A stretch of DNA of 54,645 bases from positions 1 through 54,645 of the forward strand of contig JAAAJB010000196.1 in NCBI GenBank assembly GCA_016098155.1. The letters run 5' to 3'. Both the position numbers and the translations under genes were made by a program. Positions 11,261-22,604 of this stretch are shown one piece after another. Within the stretch, counting starts at the first letter, position 1. The number at the start of each line of letters is the position of its first letter. Origin of the DNA: Actinomortierella ambigua (lineage: Eukaryota > Mortierellomycota > Mortierellomycetes > Mortierellales > Mortierellaceae). The notes below the pieces were generated by a model. That model saw only the letters and a program-made list of their open reading frames with translations, had not been told where the DNA came from and made no database searches.

Positions 11261-13348
11261 ATGACCATTTACCGCTCACCTTTCCACGACACCAAGCTCC
11301 CGTCCACCAACGCCTATACATTCACGACATCCAACCCGAATAATGCTCCCGACTCGCAGGTTCTGCTCATCGATGCTCTGACCAAGAAGAGAATCACTTA
11401 TGGTGAATGGAAGCGCGATACCCGCCGCTTTGCTACCGGCCTTGTAAATAACGGCTTCAAGCGTGGAGATGTTGTTGCCGTCTTTTCTTTCAACCAAGTA
11501 TGCATGACAAGAATCCCTGTACTTCGCATGGACAATCGTACGAGATTCCTTCACAGCGCAGACGATTAACGTTCATTTTTTAATGTTATTTCCCCGCCCG
11601 CTCTAGTACGATTACTCAATCGTCGTCTTTGCACCAATTCTTTTGGGCGGCATTGTCACTACCGTCAACTCGGCATACACTGTACCAGAACTTATTCACC
11701 AACTGGAGGATTCAGGAGCAACGTTCATTGTGACCCACCCCGAACTGCTGGCGACGGCTGTCGAAGCGGCCAAAAAGGTCGGCATTCCGCCTCAGCGGAT
11801 TTACTTGTTTGGCGAGGAGGCTGTCAATGGATTCAAGCCCTATTCGTCGATTTTCCCTCCCCTCTCCACCCCCGAGTCTCAGCTAGCCCAGCCTGTGAAC
11901 CTCGATGGCGAGCCTGCTGCCACTACCACGGCCGTGATCTGCTACTCCAGTGGCACCACTGGCAAAAGTAAGGGTGTCGAGCTGACACATCTCAACCTGT
12001 GCTCCAACGCTGCCCAGGTCTCTCCCACAGATTCGGACATGACCCCTTTGCAGACGGTCCATCTCGCTGTGCTCCCGCTGTATCACATGTAAGCTTCTGT
12101 TCTTCAGAACAACGCCACATGGCACGGAGAACCTATCAAGGAATTCATTGAAGGCGTATTACTGTTTCTAATTCACTATCACTCTCTTCTCCCCTGACAC
12201 AGTTATGGAATTCAGATGTGTATGAACGTTGCTATCTTCAACGTAAGCGAGTTTTGTTCAAGGATTCGACGATGCAATCGAAGAATGTTGCTCACAAAGA
12301 TACTCACGCCAGAACTCTAAATCTTCCTGAACCAACAATAGGCCTCTACCACTGTTGTCCTTCCAAAGTTCAACCCTGTCGACTTTTTGCAGGCGATCCA
12401 GGAATTCAAGGGTAAGAATCGGGGCATCAATATTATCATTTTATACTTTCTAGGCTGACTGTAAATCTTCTGCCTCATTCCCCCCCCTCTGTATTTTTAT
12501 TGACTAAAAAAAAAATCATCTCGCGTCTCCTTTTTATAGTCCAGACGATGAATCTGGTGCCTCCCCAGATTCTGATGCTTGTCAAGGCACCTATTGTCGA
12601 CAAATACGACCTCTCGAGCGTTCGCCGCATCACATCCGGTGCCGCCCCCTGTCCACCAGAGCTCAGCGTGGCGCTGGTTCAAAAATTCCCTCATATTTAC
12701 TTCCGTCAGGGTTATGGTATGAGTGAGCTGTCACCAGTCTCGCACGCCGGTCTGTACACCTCCCCTGTCCATGGATCGATCGGTGTTGTGGCCCCCAACT
12801 GTGAAGTCCGTCTGGTGGACCCTGAGACTGGTATGGACGCGGCTCCTGGTCAATCGGGCGAGATCTGGGTGCGTGGACCGAACGTCATGAAGGGCTACCG
12901 TAACAACCCCAAAGCAACCGCTGAAACTATCGACAAGGATGGGTTTCTGCATACGGGCGATATTGCCACGGTTGACCGTCATGGTCACTTCTTCATTGTT
13001 GACCGTATGAAGGAGCTGATCAAGTACAAGGGCTTCCAGGTCGCACCTGCCGAGCTCGAGGCGGTCTTGGTCGCTAACCCAGAGATCGGTGATGCTGCCG
13101 TTATTGGTGTCGAGAACAAGGCCGAGGCTACGGAGGTGCCCTTGGCCTTTGTTGTCCGCGCACCTGGCTCCACGATCACAGAGCAGCAGGTGAGCGACTA
13201 TGTCGCCAGCAAGGTCGCCAATCATAAGAAGCTGCGTGGTGGTGTTCGCTTTGTTGAGATCATCCCCAAGTCTGCGGCTGGCAAGATCCTGCGCAAGGAC
13301 CTTCGTGCGCTCGTCGCTCAAGAGAAGGCTACCAAAGCCAAGTTGTAA
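11261..13348 (+). CDS. 4-coumarate-CoA ligase-like acyl-CoA synthetase (545 aa)
   Basis: Adenylate-forming enzyme that activates a carboxylic acid through an acyl-AMP to its CoA thioester. The exons are 11261-11497, 11607-12088, 12203-12242, 12342-12411 and 12540-13348, totalling 1638 bases. The AMP-binding signature YSSGTTGKSKG starts near residue 192, YGMSE near 335, TGD near 415, the hinge motif DRMKELIKYKG near 431 and the catalytic-lysine region GKILRKDL near 524. The length is normal for the 4CL/luciferase-like branch. The chain ends in AKL, a known variant of the peroxisomal targeting signal PTS1, which suggests a role in peroxisomal activation of aromatic or medium- to long-chain acids. 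The substrate cannot be read from the sequence. The small exons of 40 and 70 bases are supported by frame and by the VVLPKF stretch common in the family. Confidence 0.94.
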
Positions 13349-14138
13349 AGTGGAGATTTTTAAGAAGATGAAGAAAGCAAATGGGAGAGAGAGAAAGTAG
13401 AAAGCGTTGGCGACCAAAAGCCTCTATACCAACATCAATAAAACAGCAACTCGCCTTCCTCCTAGTGCAAGTGAACTTCGCGCGCGTGGGGCGAGGCTGA
13501 CAAGGTTTTCTCTGTGTCTACTCCAAGCCTAGCGTAGACCATTTAACTCCGCTTGCAGACGGGGGGGGGGGTTTCGAGTTGAAAATGGGGCTCATTGCGC
13601 TTTGATCGTCGTTAAACATCATGGGGCAAGAGGGGTGTTATCATTCGGAAGATTTGCTGTTGATTTCTTGCCAGGGACGATCAGTGCACGTTGAACTTTG
13701 TAGTCGGCGGGGATGTAGAGATGTCCGCAATCCTCGTCTACAGCCAGAAGGGCGCGCCGTGTTCCTCCAGGCTGACTCGATCATCCTGCACGCGTCTCCT
13801 TGGACAGAGGGAGAGAGAGTAGATTTGGTCCCTTTTTGCTACACTGTCTCTGTGTTTGCAGCATCTCAAGTACAGGTCTGATGTGTTCTAACAGCCCAGC
13901 TGTGTATGTGTATGTGTGTGTCTGTCGTGTGGTGTGTCTCCTTCCAATTTGTTTGTCTGCACGCCTCACTCTTCTCTGTTTTCTCTTTTTTCTCCTTCCC
14001 CACTTTCTCTCCCCTCGCCTTCTCTCTTTCTTCTGTCTGCCCTTCCTCCCACCCAGCCTTATTCTACTTTCTGTGCCCCTCTCCCTACCTTCCTCTTCCT
14101 TTCCTCTTCCATTCCTCCATTGACCCTTGGTCTCCTCC
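13349..14138 (+). other. Intergenic: 3' end of synthetase, promoter of creC-like gene
   Basis: An AATAAA at 13437-13442 fits the synthetase 3' end. A 10-base G run lies at about 13561. From about 13960 a long CT-rich leader with almost no purine runs leads to the creC-like start. Confidence 0.6.
13437..13442 (+). terminator. Poly(A) signal AATAAA for the acyl-CoA synthetase
   Basis: Canonical signal 88 bases after the stop codon. Confidence 0.6.
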
Positions 14139-17100
14139 ATGGCGACCACCGCGACGGCTCAACCGCAGGAATGCACTGAATTCGTTGCTGCAGAGGGAAA
14201 GTATGATCTCCAACAGACCATCTTTCTCGAGCAGGTGCTCCCCCACGCCTCCATTCCAACCTCCGTCTCCCTCGTCTCTGTCAAGTACAAGGACTACCAA
14301 GGCAACCACCACCAACAGAGCAGCAGCACTGGCGGCCACGCTCACACTAAACAAGCCAGCACAGAGAGCACCATCTCTGCATCCAACCTGGACCGGCTGG
14401 ACGAGCAGCTCAAGGAACTGCGCATGGCCACCGAGAGCGGTGCCAGTGAAGCAGGGCTTGACCAACAACAGCAACCGTTCTCTCGTAACTTTCATGGCAA
14501 TCTCGTCAATTTGCCCCTGTACGGGGAGGACGGTACAACGGGGCTCAACAGTGGCTCGTCCACAAATGGGGTGACCTCGCCACGTCAAGGATCCATGCCT
14601 ACACACGCCCCTGGGCCACCACCTCTTAAGGACGCTGGTACGTACTCTGCTCAACAACAACAGCAACAGCAGTCGCTTTTATCGTCGTCGTCGTCGGCGT
14701 CGACAACTGCTGCAGCAGGCCAGAAGACGTGGGGACGAAGCGCGTCAGGGTTTGGGCTAGGGCACAGTTTCCCGCCGCACCACATATACCAGCAACACCC
14801 ACCCCAGCAACAACAACAACAACAGCAGCAGCAGCAACAACAACAACAGGGTAGTGCAGAAGAGGCATCAACATCACTGACAGGTCTTGGTTCTTCGTCA
14901 ACATCGTCATCGTCAGGGTTCTCATCATTCTTCTCGGGCAAGCGCAAGAAACCCAAGAACAACATTGTAAAGACCAACTCGACGTTTGTGGCCAAGATTA
15001 CGACCCATGAGAACTTGGCCAAGATTCTCGCCGGCCGTGTGAATGAAGATGTGTACCTCTTTTGGAACACGGGCAGGACATTTACATGGAGCGACCTTGG
15101 TCAGAAGCCCAATGTAAGTTTTTTTTTTTGTCCCTCATGGAGAAATTCTGTGAAGTCGACAGAGGAAAGTGCTCCATCGTGGAGTCGACTGGGAAAGGCG
15201 TTCCACGTTGCATGTTAAGGTTGTGCGCGTTTTTTTTTCTTCTTTTTTTTGGGGAAACGGGAAGCTATTTGGGTAGACAACATCATCATCACGATTCACA
15301 GATGCTGTGTTTGTACTTTTAGCTGGCTGCTTGGGTTGTACATGTATCATCGAACACTGGGGAGCAACAAAGCAGCTTGTTCTCCCCCCTCCCCTTCACT
15401 CTCCCTCTCACAGCCCACTCCTACCCCTCGACTCCACTGCCCCTCTCGCCCCTCTCGCCCCACTCCTCTCGAGCACCCCTATCCATTTATACTAATTTTT
15501 TTTGTTGGCCTTCACGCGCCGCTGAAATGGGTTGGTTGATGGGTAGGAACCACTTTCGCACATCTCGTTCTCCAAGGCGTTTCCGACTTCACACGATGTC
15601 AACCTCTTGACACGCAGCTGTGACCATCTCGATGTTATTATTGGTTTCTCAACAGGCGACATCATCTGGTTTGACCCGCTTTGCAACAAATACTATCGAC
15701 TTAACAAACAAGTACGTGATGTCTAATTATCTTTGCTCACTGGGAAGTCTATTGCGCGCATTAAGCATGACGGCAAAAGTCTAACTTTGTGGATATGTTC
15801 TGTGTATGGTAGGCCATCATCAAAGACAGTGGGGTGACGATGGTCAAGTGGATGCCGGGTTCTGAAGGACAGTTTATGGCCGCCTTCCAAGATGGCAGCA
15901 TTGTGATCATGGACAAAGAACGAGATGATTACACTTTCACGGCGCCACCGGTGCATGACGACCTTTTCCACGTCACGCGGCCCAAGCACAACAAACACAA
16001 CCCGATCTCACACTGGCAGGTTTCACGGAAGCCTATCACAGCCTTTGCTTTTTCACCGGATCTTCAGCATGTCGCTGTGGTCGGCATGGACGGATGTATG
16101 AGGGTCATCGATTTTCGGCACGAGAGGCTGCTGGACACCTTTCAAAGCTATTTCGGTTCCCTCAGCTGTGTTTGCTGGAGTCCCGACGGAAAATATATTC
16201 TGGTAAGATGATCAGGACGGGTATTTTTTTTCCTTCCGCACATTTTTGGATCGACGTCTTTACTGCGCCGAATGGATAGAAAGGAAATGCGAGGGAATTT
16301 TCGTTGGGATCAAGGCTACGAACTAATCATTCTGGATATTCTTTGCTCCGCGCATTGTTTCATTTATGATTTAGACTGGAGGGCAGGATGACTTGGTGAC
16401 CATCTGGTCTTTCAGGGATCAAAGGATTGTGGCACGATGCCAAGGACACCAGTCCTACGTCACAGGCGTTGCATTTGACCCGTGGAGATGCGACGAGAGA
16501 AACTATCGTTTTGGAAGTGTAGGAGAGGACGCCAAATTGCTTCTCTGGGATTTTAGTGTCGGTGCATTGCACAAACCCAAGGCGGTACGTTCATCAAAAT
16601 CTTTCATCCATTTATTTCGCGTTTCCTAGTGGCACAATGATTTCTAATATCGTCAATGGGATGGTTCATTTTAGGCGGCGATGCAGAGGCGTGGCAGTAA
16701 TGCAACTGTGACAGGAGGCGTTGGCGGTGCATTCAAACCAGGACACGGTCAAAGGAACAGTATCAGTAGCCTCCGCGGACTCGGAGGCCACAGTTTGTTT
16801 TCGGGAGCTACTAAGCAGCAAGGACACCAGCAGCAGCAACAACTACAACCGCCACCGCCAATACATCCGCATCATCAGAATCTAATACAGACTACCGTTC
16901 CGGAAGATCCTCGGGAATCGACGCTGAGTGTGCATGAAAATGCCTCGTATCGGAGCAAGGATAGTCAGCATCTGAACGAGACGAGTAGCTCTGCCGCCGA
17001 CCGGTCATCCATCTCGACGACGTCGTCGCACCAATCTAGCACGGTGTCAGAACCAACGCTATCATCCGAGGCACACCCTGGCGCGACCACTCTTGTTAAT

Positions 17101-17622
17101 GGCGTCGCATTAGCAGCCACAGCGCCAACGAGTTCAGCATCATCGTTTTCATCACAGGGTAATCATCCTCATCACCACCATCACCATCATCAGCAGCCGC
17201 AGCAGCAACAGCCTGGGCATGGAAGCTCACTGGCGCAGTTGTACTCACAAAAGTTTAAGAACTCCCCAAACAAGCAAGGAACGCAGACGTCGGCGCCTCT
17301 GTCCATTAATACTCGGGATGTTGGTCACAACACTAGCAGCAATGGGAGCAGTAATGGCTATAGTGGTAGACGCAACAGCCAAGGCCCTCATTCTGCGTCT
17401 TCCTCTGGCATGGGTGGTGCAGGTGGTCCAATCCTCGGGCCGCTTGTCCGACCCCCCGAGCCGCGGTCCCACGTGGCCATGCTTCAGCCACTAGTGTCAA
17501 AGAATATTCATATCGAGCCACTATCGACTATTACCTTCCGCGAGGATGCCATCCTTACGAGCGATCGCCGCGGACATATCAAGGTGTGGAAGCGGCCATC
17601 TCCTCTGCCGACACACCAATAA
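14139..17622 (+). CDS. creC: CreC/WDR20-like WD40 protein (895 aa, 5 exons)
   Basis: WD40 scaffold of the CreC/WDR20 family. In fungi and animals these bind and activate a CreB/USP12-type deubiquitinase, and in Aspergillus they act in carbon catabolite repression. The exons are 14139-15113, 15547-15711, 15813-16202, 16375-16584 and 16675-17622, totalling 2688 bases. Repeat blocks include the segments around [84 protein letters not shown] with [27 protein letters not shown], and a last blade ending [12 protein letters not shown]. About 320 N-terminal residues are Gln/Ser-rich with a 16-18 residue poly-Q (about 14806-14848). A second Gln/His/Ser-rich insert of about 250 residues separates the last blade from the rest, a position where CreC and WDR20 proteins also carry inserts. 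The start is the first ATG of the frame. Confidence 0.9.
14806..14848 (+). repeat. CAG/CAA repeat coding poly-glutamine
   Basis: Mixed CAA/CAG codons within the creC-like gene encode an uninterrupted glutamine run. The mixture of codons suggests a stabilised repeat. Confidence 0.85.
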
Positions 17623-17931
17623 AAAAAAGAAACAATAAACACAGATTGTCCTTGGAAGATGTGTTTCCTCTTAATGCCATTATAGCTTCTCACTATGTTT
17701 CCCCCTCGATGTTCGTGCTACATGGTCTTCATCCCAAGGGAGAAAAATTGAGGTCGCCACTCTTAGCTTCTCCCGACTCTCCCCCTTCCTCTTTCTCCTC
17801 CCCACCCCCACCCCTTCCCCCTTTCCCACTGGCATGCATGAAGTCGAGAAAAAGAGCCCTTCTTGAAGTAGATTTAAAAAGCGCATTGGAAAAAAAAAAG
17901 GACATTGATATAACGCGTCTCGTTCATCCTC

Positions 17932-17933
17932 TT

Positions 17934-17970
<37 letters not shown>

Positions 17971-17980
17971 TCGTGTGTTG
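17932..17980. repeat. (GT)n microsatellite
   Basis: GT dinucleotide run, interrupted once, about 310 bases after the creC-like stop. Confidence 0.9.
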
Positions 17981-19940
17981 TGCGCTGGGGTGCTGTGTAT
18001 GTGTGTGACCCATCCTTTTTTTCAGATTGAACTATCGGTTTTGAATAGGCTGTGAGAGTAATACAAACAAAACTGCCTTTTGTCTTTGGGAGAGAGTTTT
18101 CCGCATGTTGTTGCCTTTTTTCGGTCCAAATGTAAAGGAATGAGAATAACGAGAAAAAAAGGTTATGGAGTAGAGAAAGAGCAGTCAAGAGCTTGCCTAA
18201 ATGCAATCTACGACCTTGTTTTTGAGTAACGTTCAATCGATGCACAGTGGCGGATCTTGACCCCTCCATCAGACACACGTTTTTTTTTTCACTACACACT
18301 CAAGTGTACACCGAGGAGTTTGTGCGTGTCTGTTGTCCCCGTTCTATTCTTTTTTTTTTGTGCTCACCAAAAAAACACGAGCTACTCCCACATGGAATAC
18401 GAAAAGATAACCACCACACAATCTCTCTCCACAAGCGCACAAGGTTGTCGAGGCTGCAACGGGCTCAACGAAGGGGGGAGGTCCTCTTTGTGAGACTCTT
18501 GTAGATATCTTATAAATTTTTTTCCCACCTTCACATTCTTGCAGGGAAGAGGACAGAGAAAAAAAGGGTGTGCTGGTGGAGAGTGGAGGGGGAGAGGGGG
18601 CGAGTCGACGAATGAATGAACGAACGCCCTTGCAGCTGGGTGCTGTGTGTGGTCCAACATGCAGGTTCGACCAGTCAGGGCCTTCATTGCCCCCTCCCTG
18701 TGCCCTCTCCAATCCTTTTCTATCAACCTCCCCTTCATCCTCTCCCTCCCCCCACTTCTCCCTCCCCCCTTCCCCCTTTTCCCTTGCTTGTCAACCGTTT
18801 GGTGGTTTGTCCGTTCAGACCATCGACTGGAATGAGGAATCCAACATGGATAACATAAACAAAAAAAAAAAAAAAACCAAGGTTCAGAGCAAGGTCTCCG
18901 AGGGAGCACCTTGTTCCTTGGGCCGTTGACAATATTGAGGAGATGAAGCAACCTTTTTTTTTGTCAACTTGCCACGCGATCTGTCCAGGACTGCTGGGGA
19001 AGCGATTGTGGGCGTCAGGAGCCCCTCTGGTGCCCTCTCTGTATGCACACATATATTTTTGTAACACCCAGTCGTCGATCATTCCACCCCTTTTCATAAT
19101 TAGTCTTTTTTGTGTTCAATGATGAAAAAATGCGGTGCACTTCCTCTTCCTGTTCCGCATCCCTTCTGGCACTCAATGTGGGGTCAATGCATGTGGCTCC
19201 AGCACAAGACAAAGATGAATAAAAGACTAGGAAAAGAGGAAAAAAAGGAGACTTGGACGAGTAGGACGAGTTTGTTGTAGGCCTGTCAAGGAAGGTGTAC
19301 GTTGCACATGCAGTGAGCTGGGTTTTGGTTGTTTTTTGTTGTTGTTGATGTTGATAGTGTTGTGTCCGCCCAGGGAGAGGGAGGAGGGCGAGGAGAGGGA
19401 GAGGGAGGGAGGACGAGAGCGCACTGTGGTGGGGAGGGGGAGAGAGTGTGTGTACGAGTCAAAAAAAAAGAGTTGAAAGAATAAGAAAAAAAGTGGAAGA
19501 ATGAGAGAGAATGAGATAGAGAAAGAGGGGAAACGTGCTGGCTGGGACCACCATGCAACAACCTTACCCACAAAACATACACAGACACAACACACACAAG
19601 AAAACACACAACACAAACCCAATGACATCGCACTCCATTCGCCCTTTTTTAGGGCAGCGCACTCTAAAAATCGTGCAGCTAGGCACTTTTTTTTTTTGTT
19701 GCATTCAATCCTATCTCAGTCTGTCTTTATTTGCGTACACTCCCTTTTTCTCGTGTCGACTCGCCATATTTTTTGTCTCTGTCTTCACTTTTTTTTTCCG
19801 CGTTCGTGTGTCGTTTTCGTTCACGGTTACCCACACCAAGCTTTCTTTTCGGCCGCCTTCCTTTCCACCCATCAAGTCCTCTTCTTCTCTTTTTCTCCCG
19901 TGGGCCCTAATCCGTCGTTCCGAGATGACTTTCGTGAGGG

Positions 19941-19947
19941 TATAAAA
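19941..19947 (+). promoter_or_regulatory. TATA box ahead of an ATG-free leader
   Basis: TATAAAA inside GGGTATAAAAAGG. The following bases to 20496 contain no ATG on the plus strand, and a consensus splice donor GAG|GTATGT occurs at 20494/20495. Confidence 0.6.
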
Positions 19948-19974
19948 AGGTGTCTTTTCATTGCGGATTTCACC

Positions 19975-20494
19975 TTCTTTCTTTCCTCTTTCCATCACTC
20001 CATCCTCCCCATCCACCTTTACCCCCACACACATACCCCCTCCCCTACACACACACACACACACAAGAGCCGTCGCAAGAACGTTTGCCGCTGTCACCAA
20101 GATTCAAGACACAAGTGCCCGTCCTACCTCAAGTACTACCGTGCAGTCCCTGTCCTCCCTTGTCCCTCCCCCTGCCTTCAAGTCCGCCGACATCCCAGGT
20201 CCTGTTTACCTTTTGGTCCTTTCGGTCAATCCTCGAAAAGCTGTGCCAGTCCTCTCCCCCTCTTGGTCTGATCGGTCATCCCTATTCGTCCGTTTCCTGT
20301 TTCCATATCAAGCCATCAAAGGCCCGTCGAACCTCGTTCCTCCTTGTGCTTTGCTGCCTTGCCCTCCCCTTCCTTTTGGTCCGTTCATCCTTCCAAGATC
20401 TTTGACAGGTTCCCTGGTGTTACCCAAGAGTACCTCGCAAGCCTGAAGGTCCCCCCTAACCATTGATATTGTTTGTACTGCAAAGTCAGCCGAG
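19975..20494 (+). other. Probable untranslated first exon (ATG-free)
   Basis: The start is an estimate, about 30 bases after the TATA box; the end is the donor GAG|GTATGT. The stretch is CT-rich with a CA run and is open in two frames but has no ATG, which is what a selected 5' leader looks like. The partner acceptor was not identified. The alternative is the first exon of a noncoding RNA. Confidence 0.4.
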
Positions 20495-22433
20495 GTATGT
20501 TATCTCCAAAGAGGAAAATGAATTCTACTGGTGTTGTTGTTGTTGAAAGGTGGAAAGGAGGGAAGGAGAGAAAGAGAGGGAAGGAGGGAGGGATGTTGTT
20601 GACCGTTGAAAAAGAAAGAAAAAAAAAGAGAAACGTATGCAGGGTTATTAACAAGAAACGAACCTCTTTCTCATCATGTCCCTGAAAAAAAATTCCAATT
20701 AGGAGCCATCTGCATTTGGCACACAGACACAAGACACAGACAACACATCACAACACATCACAACACACATACACACGCCACCTCTCTCCACACAAGCTTG
20801 TCGAATTTGAGTTGCTTCTCTGCATCGAAGGAACAAAAGGTACTGCAACCGCTTCTATGGAAAAAGATCACACAGGGTACATGACCTTTTTTTTGGAGGA
20901 GGGTGGGAAAAGATTCGAGGGGGGGGAGGGCAAGGGGGGAGAGGGTGAGAAGGTAGTGAAAATATGTGAACGGACAGACCATCCGGGTGGAAATTTTGTT
21001 TTTTGGAGTTTTGTGAGCAAAAAGAAAAAAAATAACAAAGTGGCAAAGGCGCAGAAAAGGGGAGAGGAGAGATAAAAAATGGCCGAGGAAAAAAAAAAGT
21101 TGACGACGACGAAGGGGGGAGCCGAGGCAAGGGGCAAAGAACTTTACAAATGCGCGTGTACATGGGAAAAAAGGGTCAAGGGACTGAGGTCGCTCAGGAG
21201 ATGAAAGGAGAATGAACTTGGGTGAGCACAAGCGAGAAGGTGAATATGTAGAAGCGAGGAGATAAGAGATGGGGGTGAGAGTGAGTGAATGTGTGAGTGA
21301 ATGAGAGTGAAGGGTGAGAGCGAAAGAAGGGGAAGGGGGGGTGGGATGGGAAGGAAGGAAGGGAAGGGGATGGGAAAGGAAGGGGATGAATGAATGAGAT
21401 GCCCGATATGAAGAGGGGGGAATGGATTTGGAAGAGGTGAGGTGAAAGTGAAAGTGAACAAAAAAGAGAAACTCCTTCCCCCTCCATCGCGTCGTTCCAT
21501 GGCCCTTTTATACTTTTTTCTTGCCCATCCACGAGCTTTTTTTGTGTTGTCAGCCCCCTCTCCCTCCCTTTCCCTCCCTCCCTCCCTTTCCCTCCTCCTC
21601 GGGTTCATCCCATGAGAATTATGACCCATCCCTCTCTCCCTTTCACTCCATCCCAGTGTCCAATTCTGTTCTTAATTTGAATACATGAATTGAATTACCC
21701 GTGCCCAAAGCTATTTTTTATCTTTTTTTTTTCCCTTCACACTCTGACTTTCCCGACACACACACACACCCCTTCTCCCCTCTCTCACCACGTTGTTGGA
21801 CAAAGAAAATCTTGATTGTTCCGTTTGTACCATGGTCGGGCTATTTTTTCCTTTCAGTGGATTGAGTCACTCAAAGAAACGAAGGAAAAAGGGCAAAGGA
21901 AACAAAAGATGATCTCCCATCTTGAATGCGGGAAGGCACTGTGGAAGGATGTGTTGGGTACAGAAATGGCGTGGACAAAGTGTCTGTGTGTTTGTGTGCG
22001 CGCGCGTGTGGTATGTGTGCTCATGTACGTGTGCGTGTGTGTGTATGTGTGCTCATGCCGGTGTGCTGTAGGATGAGAGCATGGATTGTCTGGTACACAA
22101 CCTGCATAAGCCCAAAAGGCTTTTAGGACACCCAAGGGTCATCTCCTTTCCTCGCCCTCCTTCCCCCCCTTTTGTTTCCTGGGTTGTCTCCACAACACAC
22201 AACACAGTCTTTCTCATTCACAAAATTCATGTGCAGGAGGGAAGATAGCGACCATCGACTAAACTAACATTCATTATTCATTCTTTACTTTTTCCTATCT
22301 CTCTCATTCTATGTTCGACATACCACGATTATCGATTATCGTTCCGCTCCCCTCCTCGGATATGCGCTCTCACCAACGACACGGGACCTTTTTTTCTGGA
22401 TGACCTAAAACAATACACACACAACACACAAAA

Positions 22434-22604
22434 ATGCCCCGAACATTGGACGCCCTTCTGGACACCACACCGCCTCACCTACTATTGAACGGGTGCAACA
22501 GCAACCTAACCAACGAACCAAACAACGAACCAACCAACCAAACCAACCAAACCCAGTACAAAGGAACAATTGCCGCCTACTCTCTTAGTGGCCCTGGTTC
22601 TTAA
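22434..22604 (+). other. Short ORF (56 codons) in a possible leader exon
   Basis: ATG frame beginning MPRTLDALLDTTPP and running into an Asn/Thr/Gln-rich stretch made by ACCA-type repeats, ending in TAA. It lies 100 bases upstream of a consensus donor (CATCAAG|GTGAGT at 22704/22705). If that region is part of the 5' leader of the gene at 24162, this would be an upstream ORF. Confidence 0.25.

Noticed and set aside
14127..14138. Upstream start for the creC-like gene
   Set aside because: The frame is open from a TTG at 14127, but the first real ATG is at 14139 and has a good context.
19501..20446. Overlapping long plus-strand frames (256, 161 and 151 codons)
   Set aside because: Translations are Pro/Ser/His-rich from CT-rich DNA, use non-ATG starts and no frame shows a domain. 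The ATG-free leader explanation fits better.
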